Shown here one piece after another: positions 45,992 to 54,005 of a DNA stretch of 64,000 nucleotides. Source of the DNA: Microbacterium pumilum. Lineage in GTDB: Bacteria > Actinomycetota > Actinomycetes > Actinomycetales > Microbacteriaceae. Position 1 is the first letter of the stretch; each line of letters begins with the position of its first letter. The translations under genes were made by a program, and so were the position numbers. The notes beneath the pieces are model-generated. The model was not told the DNA's origin and did not search any database. It worked only from the letters and a program-made list of their open reading frames with translations. The stretch is taken from NCBI RefSeq assembly GCF_039530225.1, contig NZ_BAAAOH010000001.1, forward strand, positions 372,001 through 436,000. The letters run 5' to 3'.

Positions 45992-46134
45992 GATGTTTCG
46001 GGCCACTGGCGCCCAAAGGGGCAACACCCTCGCGGGGTGTAGCGCTCCCAGTGCTCTGTGGACGTCGCGGGCCCGGAACTACGGGTGTGCCGGCCTCTAG
46101 AACGCAGCTGCGGCACGAGCGCGACGCACTCAAG

Positions 46135-46174
46135 GGTCCCCCAAGGGTCCCCGCTGGGGGACCCTTGGGGGACC
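46135..46174. repeat. GGGTCCCC hairpin repeat, copy 3
   Basis: GGTCCCCCAAGGGTCCCC, a 4-base loop, then the exact reverse complement: 18-bp perfect stem, 143 bp after the PAP2 stop. It may act as terminator, but the relatives at 33360 and 38211 do not follow genes, which favours a dispersed element. Confidence 0.65.
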
Positions 46175-46230
46175 ACGGAGCGCTCAAAGCGTCCACGTTG
46201 GCAGGTTTCGACCAGAGTCACTGAACAAGA

Positions 46231-46254
46231 AAAACCCTGTTTTACCAGGGGTTT
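46231..46254 (-). terminator. Terminator of tRNA-Ser(GCU)
   Basis: AAACCCTG, six bases, CAGGGGTTT with one bulged base and a U-run on the minus-strand transcript; just past the tRNA 3' end. Confidence 0.6.
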
Positions 46255-46257
46255 CTG

Positions 46258-46349
46258 TGGCGGAGACGGAGGGATTTGAACCCTCGGTCCCCGTGAGGGG
46301 ACTCCACCTTAGCAGGGTGGTGCACTAGGCCGAACTATGCGACGTCTCC
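46258..46349 (-). tRNA. tRNA-Ser (anticodon GCU)
   Basis: The acceptor stem GGAGACG pairs with CGTCTCC, the anticodon stem CCACC with GGTGG around the loop CTGCTAA, giving anticodon GCU. A long variable arm (TCCCCTCACGGGGA) fits serine, the T-arm GAGGGTTCAAATCCCTC is intact, and the CCA end is encoded (46258-46260). It is the intact parent of the three 3'-half fragments in the island. Confidence 0.95.
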
Positions 46350-46484
46350 AGGCATCCAGCGGCCGAAACCACACGGATGCGCCCAGCAATCATAACCGCT
46401 CCCGCCGGTGCGCACGAACGAGCAGGTCCCGCTGCCGACAGGCAAAGCAGGCTAAGCAGGCAAGCCGGCAAAGCCCAATTGCCG

Positions 46485-47777
46485 CTAACCGGTCCCGCGG
46501 AGGTTTCCGTTGGAGCAGGTCTCCTGCGCGAGCGTAGAGCCGTTGATGGAATCCGGCAGCTCGATGGCCGTGTCGGTCGGGGCCGGCGTCCCGCCTGGTG
46601 TCGGGGTCGCCGACGGCGTGGCGTCGGGCGTCGCGGACGTCGTGGCGCTCGGCGTCGGTTCTACGACGACGACACCGTCGTTCGATCCGGCCTCGCCGGT
46701 GATCACCAGGGGCTGGTTTGCGGCGAGTGCGGCCCAGAGCGCTTCGGCGGCGGCCTCATCGGGCACGACCTTGTTCGGGTCAGACGGGTCGCCGACCACG
46801 GGGTACTGCAGGAAGGTGATCTCGTCGAACGGCACGTTCTTCACGGCGAGCGCGATCTGCACCAGGGTCAGCGGGTTCGCGAGGCTCTGGCTCGGTGTGA
46901 TGTTGTCGACCGCGGTCGTCGCGAGCTTGTACAGCGTCGCCGGGTTCGAGAGCACGTCTTCGCTCATGAGCTTGCGCCCGAGGCGCGACATGTACTGCTG
47001 CTGGTTCGAGATGCGACCGAGGTCGCTGCCATCACCGACACCATGCCGCGTGCGGAGGAACTGCAGTGCCTCGACACCCTGGATCGTGCGGTTGCCGGCG
47101 GGCCAGTCGATGCCGGTGTACTTGTCCCGGATGCCGGAGGCGAGGCACACCTCGACGCCGCCGACGGCGTTGGTGAGCTCGATCACGCCGCCCCAGGTGA
47201 TCTTCGCCGCGAACGGGATGTTCTGCCCGCTCAGCTGAGACACGGTCTTCACGACGCACGAGAGCCCGCCGACGGTGTAGGCCGAGTTGATGGGCTGCTT
47301 GCTCATCGCCGATGTCTCACTGCCGTCTTCGCGGGTGCATGACGGGATCGGGAGCATCAGATCGCGTGGGAACGAGATGACCGTCACACGACGCGGTGCA
47401 TCCGAGATGTGCACGAGCATGTTGACGTCGTTGAGCTCGCCGCTGGCGTCGGCGCCGGTGCACCGATCGCCGAAGTATCCGGCGTACTCGGGCTCGCAGG
47501 CATCCGTGCCCGCGAGGAAGAGGTTCACACCGCCCTCGATCGCCCCGATGTCGGGCGGCACGGCGTCTTGCCCCTCGAGCGCGACTGCGCCGTTGGTGAA
47601 GCTCTGCGTGAGATCGATAGCCGCGTAGGCCGCAACCCCAGCGCCCGAAACGAGGACGACCGCCACCACGATGCCGACGAACCTCATCAGCAGGGCGAAC
47701 GGATGCGGCGACTTCAACTCACCGTGCCGTGCAACGGTGTGACGGCCACGCTTCGCGGGCTTGGTCGTCTGGCTCAC
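46485..47777 (-). CDS. LytR-CpsA-Psr (LCP) family protein
   Basis: A 430-residue protein with a basic N-terminus, one membrane span (about 30-55) and an extracellular LCP domain. VNMLVHISDAPRRVTVISFP then RDLMLP is the diphosphate-lipid site with the catalytic-type Arg, and KQPINSAYTVGG, GVEVCL and LQFLRTRHGVGDGSDLGRIS are standard LCP blocks. The C-terminal 60 residues are a Thr/Pro/Ala-rich wall linker. LCP proteins transfer teichoic acid or arabinogalactan-like glycopolymers from lipid carrier to peptidoglycan. GTG 47777 lies behind GAGAGGA. Confidence 0.92.
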   Translation of the reverse strand: MSQTTKPAKRGRHTVARHGELKSPHPFALLMRFVGIVVAVVLVSGAGVAAYAAIDLTQSFTNGAVALEGQDAVPPDIGAIEGGVNLFLAGTDACEPEYAGYFGDRCTGADASGELNDVNMLVHISDAPRRVTVISFPRDLMLPIPSCTREDGSETSAMSKQPINSAYTVGGLSCVVKTVSQLSGQNIPFAAKITWGGVIELTNAVGGVEVCLASGIRDKYTGIDWPAGNRTIQGVEALQFLRTRHGVGDGSDLGRISNQQQYMSRLGRKLMSEDVLSNPATLYKLATTAVDNITPSQSLANPLTLVQIALAVKNVPFDEITFLQYPVVGDPSDPNKVVPDEAAAEALWAALAANQPLVITGEAGSNDGVVVVEPTPSATTSATPDATPSATPTPGGTPAPTDTAIELPDSINGSTLAQETCSNGNLRGTG

Positions 47778-47811
47778 GGGGTCCTCTCGGGGGCGGGGTT
47801 CCCTCAATCTG

Positions 47812-47896
47812 CGGAGGGTGTGGGATTCGAACCCACGGGACATTGCTGCCCACTGGTTTTCAAGACCAGGTCCATCGGCCGCTCGGACAACCCTCC
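47812..47896 (-). tRNA. tRNA-Ser (anticodon UGA)
   Basis: The 85-nt cloverleaf has acceptor GGAGGGT/ACCCTCC, anticodon stem CTGGT/ACCAG with loop CTTGAAA (anticodon UGA), a long variable arm and T-arm GTGGGTTCGAATCCCAC. The CCA end is not encoded (CAG follows the discriminator). Confidence 0.95.
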
Positions 47897-47990
47897 CGGC
47901 GGTGCCGAAGCATCCGTCGAACAGGCGTCGAGTCTATCCGACGGCACTGCTTCCCCATTGTGCCAGCGACGCCTGGCAAACCTCTGAAGG

Positions 47991-48012
47991 CCCTTCGGCA
48001 AGCTCAGGGACC
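47991..48012. repeat. Dispersed-type repeat CCCTTCGGCAAGCTCAGGG
   Basis: It overlaps the last codons and stop of the hydrolase gene. Related sequences are at 56059-56107 and 61849-61868. Confidence 0.4.
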
Positions 48013-48915
48013 GCTAGGGGCGGTCAGCGCGTCGTAGATCCAGCGTGCGACCTCCTTGTCGCCGAGGTAGCCGCTGATGCCGTGCTTGTTGCCGGTGTCG
48101 TTGACGACATCGCCCTTGTTGGCGATGCCCGGCTTCACGCCGAACCAGGGCTTCTCGAGCGGATGCAGCGCCACGACGTCGTGTGGATCGTAAGCGTTCG
48201 ACCACTTCGTCACGACTTTCGGATGCTGCAGCGGCGCGAGCACGTTGGTCACGGTCCGCACTCCGAGCGGCGATCCCAGCGTGATGAAGTGCGGCACCTT
48301 CCACCCCGCCGCCTCGCCCTCCCGACGCAGCAGCTTGTACGCGACGATCGTGCCGAGCGAGTGCGCGACGACGACGGTCTCGACATCCGGGGTCATGGCC
48401 TGACGCACTCCGTCGTCGATGACCTTCGAGATGCGGATGTTCGTCAGGTAGTGATAGACGTCGTTCGTGGCGATCGCAATGGCGCCACCGCTCACCCAGT
48501 CGAGATTGTCGTCGAGAGCCTTGAGGATCCCGAGCACGATGGGCCAGTTCTGGATGCCCTTGCCGACGACGGGATCGCCGCCCATCGCCGCGGTCAGCTG
48601 GGCGTCCGTGATGCCGAACCTGTCTTTGGTCTCCCCGAGGAAGGCCTCGAAGAACGCACGTTCGGCGGCGTCGTCGGCGGCGCCCTTCACGACCACCTCG
48701 GCGGCGTCTTCACCGGAGCGACCGCTGACGAGGTCGACGAGCGTGTCACCGTAGAAGGGGTATCTGACGGCCGTCTCGTCGATCGGCAACTCCAAGTCGG
48801 ACTTGGCGAGGCCCGCCTTCAGGTCCGATATCCACTCCGCTTTGAGGGCCTCGGGGTCTTTGTGCTGCTGGGCCCGTCCATGAACGAAAACGAGCTCACG
48901 GTTGACGCGGGTCAT
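48004..48915 (-). CDS. Alpha/beta hydrolase, last gene of the trypsin/caspase operon
   Basis: A 303-residue protein of the lipase-like alpha/beta hydrolase fold. VNRELVFVHGRAQ is the first strand with the oxyanion loop, VVVAHSLGT the nucleophile elbow (GxSxG type with Ala-His-Ser), and DPHDVVA and NKHGISGY supply the likely acid and His. Relatives act as PGAP1-like or lipase-type esterases. ATG 48915 has AAGGAGGAG upstream and overlaps the caspase stop by four bases. It may be the lytic effector activated by the proteases (inference). Substrate unknown. Confidence 0.85.
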   Translation of the reverse strand: MTRVNRELVFVHGRAQQHKDPEALKAEWISDLKAGLAKSDLELPIDETAVRYPFYGDTLVDLVSGRSGEDAAEVVVKGAADDAAERAFFEAFLGETKDRFGITDAQLTAAMGGDPVVGKGIQNWPIVLGILKALDDNLDWVSGGAIAIATNDVYHYLTNIRISKVIDDGVRQAMTPDVETVVVAHSLGTIVAYKLLRREGEAAGWKVPHFITLGSPLGVRTVTNVLAPLQHPKVVTKWSNAYDPHDVVALHPLEKPWFGVKPGIANKGDVVNDTGNKHGISGYLGDKEVARWIYDALTAPSGP

Positions 48916-50666
48916 TGCTCCTCCTTGCTCTGATCGCGTCGCGCGCGACGCAGGATCTCGATACCGTCGCCGTCGACCTGAGTCCAGATCGAGGGGAGCA
49001 GATGGGCGGGGATGCCGTCGAGCCCGTCACCCAGGTCGATTCCCTTGATCCGCACGGTCGACCATCCGCGCTGCAGCAAGGGTGTCGCGGGGTGCACTTC
49101 GTCCTCCGCGGTCGGCGTCCTGCCGTCGAGGTCGCCCGTCAGCATCGCGAGATCGAACAGCCGGAACCCCCACTGTGCCCGCACGGCGTCGTCGACGAGG
49201 CGCACGTCATCCCTGCGCTTCAGGTCGTGCAGGACGTACGCGGTGTACAGCGCGAGCGTCGGATCGCAGCCGTCCGGCCGCAGGACCGCCGCGAGCAGAG
49301 CGTCGCACTCGTCGCCGGTCAGCCACAGGTCGTTGATCCGCATGCGAGCCGCCACCGCCCCGCGCAGGCGCTGGGCATCGATGTTCACGGCAGCGGCGGG
49401 ATCGCCGACGAAGGCGACATCGCGCAGCTCACCTCCGGCGAAGGTCGCAACCGTGGTGACGGATGCCGCCGAGGGCAGGATCACGCCGGAGTCGTCGTCG
49501 AGGCGCAGCACGACATCCATGGCGAGTGTGTCGCGCGCCGGCTCGACCGTGATCGCGCCGGCTGACACCAGCACGTCGGCATCGTCGCACTCTGCGGACG
49601 CCACGGTCGCGCCGCTCACCACGATGCGGCCCGTCGGCGACCGGTCGTGGGCGGCGGTGAACGGGTTCTGGCCTGGGCGTGCCGCGGGGTCCGCAACGCC
49701 GTCGCCGAGGGTCTGCGCGGCGAGTCGGGGGTCCGCGATGACGACGAGGTCGTTCAGCGCGCCGAGCCTGCCGACGTGCGCTTCCGCGGGAAGCCCGGCG
49801 AGACCGCGCATGAGGTCGCGGAGCCGCACGACCGGGTCGCCCTTGGCGCTGACCGTGCCGCCCGGACGTGCGCCGACTCCCCCGGGAACGATCTCGGCCG
49901 TCAGCGCCACTCGCGAAATCGTCGAGTCCGAGACGGCCCAGACCTTGGGTCGCTGCGAGATGTCGAGGGGCACCTTCAGTGCGCCCAGTCTGTTCACCAC
50001 GTCCTCGGCGAGGATGTCCTGCAGCCCGCGCCGCAGTCGCACGATGCCGAAGGCAGGATCCTCGTCAGGCTCGACGATCTGCGGATGCGCGCCGTCGAGC
50101 GTCGCGACGAGCGATTCGGTGTAGATCGGATGAGACACCCCGTGCTCGTCCACGACCTCGTATGCGGCGCTGCCGAGCGGAGCGGCGTAGAGGCGGTCGA
50201 CCTTCGGCTCGTCGTCGCCCGCGTAGCCGGGGAAGATGACGGCACCCCGGAGGTTCCGGAAGCTGCCCTCCGCATCGCTGCGGCACGCATCGGAGATCAG
50301 CACGATGTTGCCGACCGGTGACAGCGCGGCCGCCGCGGCGCTGCCCTGGACGTAGATCGCCTCGCCCAGGTCGGTGGGAGCTCCCGAGAGCAGCAGATAC
50401 TCCTCTTGTCCGACAGTCACGCCGTGTCCCGTGAAATAGACGATGAGCTGATCGATCGTCTTCAGATCGCACAGCTTCTTGATGCGGGCATGTACGGCCT
50501 TCGCAGTCACCGGCGTGCCACCGGCATCGCTGATCCGGTGGATGCGGCGGATCTTCTGGCGCTTCGCCCACTCGGTCATCTCATCGAGACCGGCCTCCAC
50601 GGCGTTCAGGGGGGCGAGCCCACCACCGGTCTTGCTGACGCCGATCAGGACGAGGGCTCGCTCCAT
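48912..50666 (-). CDS. Caspase-like (C14) protease with large C-terminal region
   Basis: A 584-residue protein. Residues 1-200 form a caspase/metacaspase-type domain: LIGVSKTGGG at the first strand, YFTGHG with His81 and VLISDACRS with Cys128, the complete His-Cys dyad. Residues about 240-584 are a second region of beta-rich repeats (VVRLRDLMRGLAGLPAEAHV, LVLIG-like strands) that I do not recognise. Bacterial caspases of this type cleave partners after infection signals or in programmed death. It starts three bases after the 1111-aa gene and overlaps the hydrolase gene, so all are translated from one mRNA. Confidence 0.85.
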   Translation of the reverse strand: MERALVLIGVSKTGGGLAPLNAVEAGLDEMTEWAKRQKIRRIHRISDAGGTPVTAKAVHARIKKLCDLKTIDQLIVYFTGHGVTVGQEEYLLLSGAPTDLGEAIYVQGSAAAAALSPVGNIVLISDACRSDAEGSFRNLRGAVIFPGYAGDDEPKVDRLYAAPLGSAAYEVVDEHGVSHPIYTESLVATLDGAHPQIVEPDEDPAFGIVRLRRGLQDILAEDVVNRLGALKVPLDISQRPKVWAVSDSTISRVALTAEIVPGGVGARPGGTVSAKGDPVVRLRDLMRGLAGLPAEAHVGRLGALNDLVVIADPRLAAQTLGDGVADPAARPGQNPFTAAHDRSPTGRIVVSGATVASAECDDADVLVSAGAITVEPARDTLAMDVVLRLDDDSGVILPSAASVTTVATFAGGELRDVAFVGDPAAAVNIDAQRLRGAVAARMRINDLWLTGDECDALLAAVLRPDGCDPTLALYTAYVLHDLKRRDDVRLVDDAVRAQWGFRLFDLAMLTGDLDGRTPTAEDEVHPATPLLQRGWSTVRIKGIDLGDGLDGIPAHLLPSIWTQVDGDGIEILRRARRDQSKEEQ

Positions 50667-50669
50667 GCT

Positions 50670-53600
50670 CTACTCCGCTTCGGCGGCGGCCGGACCGGGG
50701 TCGGCTTCGACGGGGCCGGCGTCGACGCCGACGTCCGCAGCTGCAGCACCGGCGGCGCCGGGCACCGTCTCCGCCGCCTCGGCCAGCGCTGCCTCTTCCG
50801 CGATGAGGAATGCGGCGCGCGCCACGGTCTCCCACGCGCTCCATGAGCTCACGCGCTCCGTCGCGTCGACGGGGTCCGGCAGACGGTGGATGCCGGAGCT
50901 CAGCGCGGTCGCGCTGCCACGCCGCTCGGGACTGAGCCCCGAGAGCCAGTCAGTCGGGCAGTACCAGCCTGACGGCCCGTCGATCTCATCGAACAGCGTC
51001 ATGTCGCCTTCTTGCGTGAATCCCGAGGGCGAGATGTAGACCAGGTTGGGCTCGCACTCTTCGCTGACTCCGAACTCCACAGAGCGCAGCCTGACGTCGG
51101 TCTCCCTGCGGCGCCAGAATGCAGCGCGGGCGAGCGGGATGGCCCGCACGAAGAGCTCGCTCTCGAGCTCGCGTCCCGCCCACTCCTTGAGCCACGAGGG
51201 CGGGACGAGGGCGCCGATCGGCGGCGCCGAGGGTTCCTGTTCTTCATCGGATGGGGCGGCATCCACGTCGGCGACATGCTCGCCGGCGACATCCCCGCCG
51301 GCGTCATTCGCCGGCTCGGGCTCGGCCGGAGCGGTGTCATCGGTCCGTCGCACGATGTCGCGCAGGAACTCATCGATGACCGCGCCGACGAGCGGTTCGT
51401 CGAGGCGTGAACGAGCGAAGTCGAGCTCGGCGAGCATCGCGGCCTCGGCGTCGCCGACCGGGACCACCTTGGCCAGGCGCTCCGCCTCGCTCGCGGCGAT
51501 CTCATCCATCCGCGCCGCGTACTCGGCCCCCCGATCTCCGCCGTGCAACTGCAGGATGGTGCGGGTGAACCGGCGCATCCGGTCGACCTCGCCGGGCACG
51601 AACCCCCAGCTGATCGCCGCAGCCAGGTCGTCCCAGCCGTCCTGCCCCTCGCTCGAGATGATGTCGGCGACCGCGACGGCCCAGCTTCCGCTGCGCCATC
51701 CGAGCTGCAGGCGCTCGCTGCTGCCGACCCGAACCGCGAGCGCGCGCGCTTCGTCGAACCGGCCCTGGTATACGGCTGCGCAGATGGCGAGGTTCGCCTG
51801 ATCGGGGTCATCGGCGTCGGCCGCGGCCCGGACCGACTCCCAGGTGGCCGCGGCGTCGCTCTCGGCGCGTCGCGTCTGGAACTCCGCCAGCCACTCGATG
51901 TAGGTCACGCTGCCCGTCTCGGCCGCCTCGGCGAGCAGCTCGGCCGCGTCGTCGTGCTCGAGCCAGCTGTACGCGTAGCCGCGAACGGCGTCGATCCACC
52001 CCTCGCGCTCGCCGTCCTCCGCCTGCGGGGGCATGAGGTCGAGGGCCTCGCCGGCCCGGCCGGTGTTGAGCAGGCTGTAGACCACCTCCCACGTCGACCC
52101 GGCGTCGCCGGGCTCGTGGAACCGCGTCGCCAGGTAATAGCCGGTGTGCAGCAGGCCGACGTTGCGCAGGTCGAATGTGACGTTGCGCCAGAGCTGCGGG
52201 TCCTCCGAGCTGTCGGTCGCGTACCAGGCGATCGCGTCGCGCAGCGATTCCCAAAGCCTCGCCGATGGCGGCGGCTTCTCGATGCGATACAGCCGCTGGT
52301 GCAGGATGCGGGTGAGGTTGTTCACCCACGCGGTCTCTGCCGTGATGGGCTCGGTCTCGGCGGCCGACTCGCACAGCTCGAGCGCGCGGAGCAGATCCGC
52401 GAGCTCCTCAGCCCCGTCGACCAGCCCGGCCGTGATGTAGAGCGAGTCGGCGAGCCGTCGCTCGAGGGAGGGATCGCCGGGGGTCAGAGCCAGTGCGCGC
52501 TCGAACGACGCTCGGCCGAGCTCGTTGACGCCGCTCCAGATCGCCTGGTCGCCGATCGCTCCGTAGACCTGGGCGCGGGCCGCGTCATCCAGCCCCACCG
52601 CCTCGGCGATCGAGAGACGCAGCCGCACGGCGGGCTCTCGGAGCTGTTCGGCGAGCTCGGGGATCCACAGCTGGGCGGCGACGCCCGATGCGGCGTCGAT
52701 GGACCCGTCCTCGAGAAGCCGTGACGCGACATCCATCACCAGCGCATCCGCGGGCGCGCGCAGGTCGCTCGTCATACCCGGCACCCACAGGTTGCCGATC
52801 AGACCGGAGGCGGCCTCTGCACGATCCTCCGCGAGCAGACGGGTCGCCAGAGCGAGCAGCAGCACCTCGGACGGGGGTTCGAGGAGCGCCGAGAGACGCT
52901 CCTCCGCACCCGCGACGGAGGGCAGCGCATCGACGAGCTGCTGGACGACCGTGAGCGGCGGACGCGTCGCCGTCGTTGCCGGCGGTGTGGCTTCGCTGGA
53001 TTCCGGGCCGCCTCCCACGACGTCCTGCTCGCTGGTCGGTGCTTCGGCGGGCGCGCTGTCCGTCGTCGAACTCGACGGAGATGCGGCTGCCACGTAGCCG
53101 TCGGCAGGCGGAACATCCGACCGTGCGGGTCGCGCGCTCTCGGCCTCGTCGGCGCCACGCAGTCGGATGAACTCGTGGATGCCCGCCAGGTCGGCCGCTC
53201 CTCCGGCATGCAGCGTCTGGACCGACGACGACATGCCGTCCTCGAGGCCGTGGCGGGCGAGGAACGACTCGGTCGCCGAGATCGCGAGGCCGATGGTCGC
53301 CTCAGAGCCCGCCTGCACTGATCCCAGCAGGCGATTCGCCTGCAGGACAAGCGGGATGGCCCGCGCGTCGCCGGCGAGCGCCAACACTCGCGCGATGATC
53401 AGGAGGAGTTCGATGCGTCCCTTGACCGAATCGAGGGCGAGGCGATCAAGGGCGCCGTAGACGAAGTGGTCGGCGCTGTGCGACTCGTACTCGAGCAGCA
53501 CTTCGACGAGGTTGTCGAGCTGGGCGACCGCCCCATGAGCGTCGGAGGTCGACCGCTCGACGGCCGACTGGATCGCTGCCGCGCGATCGGGAAGCCAGGC

Positions 53601-54005
53601 TGCCCAGTCCGCGACCAGATGCGGCAGGGCGAGGATGCGCCACGCCTCTTCGTTCGCACCGGAGGTGAGCGCCTCGAGCCAGCTCTCGAACCAGAGCGCG
53701 GTCCCGGTGTCCACATCCTCATCCAGCTGCTGCGAGAGCCGAGCGCTGCGCTCGGGCCAGTCGTCCGCGCCGAACTGCGCCGCCCACTGCTCGTGGGTCT
53801 TCTGTCTCAGCAGATGGTCGACCGCCTCCGAAGCCGTGGTCGCGAGCACATCGAGCGACTGCGGGAAGCGCTCACGCAGATCGTCCCCGACCTCGACGAG
53901 CTCGTCGGGATCAGCGAGCGCAGACACGACGCGCTCGACCAGGCCGCTGACATCCGCGAGTGCGGCCCGTAGGAGGTCGGCGCGAGAAGCGGGTTCGGCG
54001 GTCAC
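50670..54005 (-). CDS. 1111-residue helical repeat protein of unknown function
   Basis: GTG 54005 overlaps the stop of the trypsin gene (GTGA). The protein is almost all helical. Two adjacent segments of about 40 residues are clearly repeated (ATRLLAEDRAEAASGLIGNL against ASRLLEDGSIDAASGVAAQL), and TPR-like units occur around residues 480-720 (GRASFERALALTPGDPSLER). The C-terminal part has a short conserved-looking domain with SWLKEWAGRELESELFVRAI, and the very end is Ala/Glu/Pro-rich. No enzyme motif is visible. Lying between two proteases, it may be the sensor or scaffold of the system. No family name can be given. Confidence 0.7.
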   Translation of the reverse strand: MTAEPASRADLLRAALADVSGLVERVVSALADPDELVEVGDDLRERFPQSLDVLATTASEAVDHLLRQKTHEQWAAQFGADDWPERSARLSQQLDEDVDTGTALWFESWLEALTSGANEEAWRILALPHLVADWAAWLPDRAAAIQSAVERSTSDAHGAVAQLDNLVEVLLEYESHSADHFVYGALDRLALDSVKGRIELLLIIARVLALAGDARAIPLVLQANRLLGSVQAGSEATIGLAISATESFLARHGLEDGMSSSVQTLHAGGAADLAGIHEFIRLRGADEAESARPARSDVPPADGYVAAASPSSSTTDSAPAEAPTSEQDVVGGGPESSEATPPATTATRPPLTVVQQLVDALPSVAGAEERLSALLEPPSEVLLLALATRLLAEDRAEAASGLIGNLWVPGMTSDLRAPADALVMDVASRLLEDGSIDAASGVAAQLWIPELAEQLREPAVRLRLSIAEAVGLDDAARAQVYGAIGDQAIWSGVNELGRASFERALALTPGDPSLERRLADSLYITAGLVDGAEELADLLRALELCESAAETEPITAETAWVNNLTRILHQRLYRIEKPPPSARLWESLRDAIAWYATDSSEDPQLWRNVTFDLRNVGLLHTGYYLATRFHEPGDAGSTWEVVYSLLNTGRAGEALDLMPPQAEDGEREGWIDAVRGYAYSWLEHDDAAELLAEAAETGSVTYIEWLAEFQTRRAESDAAATWESVRAAADADDPDQANLAICAAVYQGRFDEARALAVRVGSSERLQLGWRSGSWAVAVADIISSEGQDGWDDLAAAISWGFVPGEVDRMRRFTRTILQLHGGDRGAEYAARMDEIAASEAERLAKVVPVGDAEAAMLAELDFARSRLDEPLVGAVIDEFLRDIVRRTDDTAPAEPEPANDAGGDVAGEHVADVDAAPSDEEQEPSAPPIGALVPPSWLKEWAGRELESELFVRAIPLARAAFWRRRETDVRLRSVEFGVSEECEPNLVYISPSGFTQEGDMTLFDEIDGPSGWYCPTDWLSGLSPERRGSATALSSGIHRLPDPVDATERVSSWSAWETVARAAFLIAEEAALAEAAETVPGAAGAAAADVGVDAGPVEADPGPAAAEAE

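Larger units (their letters stand above)
33141..46349. mobile_element. tRNA-Ser(GCU)-associated genomic island in three segments
   Basis: The intact tRNA at its right end and three partial copies of its 3' half (33141, 38324, 44019) divide the region into segments of about 5.2, 5.7 and 2.2 kb. The cargo differs: graspetide-like locus, beta-glucan operon, SDR plus PAP2. Integrases commonly use the 3' half of a tRNA gene as attachment site and regenerate it. No recombinase gene is visible, so the elements may be decayed or mobilised in trans. The island interpretation is inference from the repeats and cargo. Confidence 0.55.

Noticed and set aside
51543..52724. 393-codon plus-strand frame inside the 1111-residue protein gene
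   Set aside because: Antisense; the minus-strand frame has internal repeats and is coupled by overlap to both neighbours.
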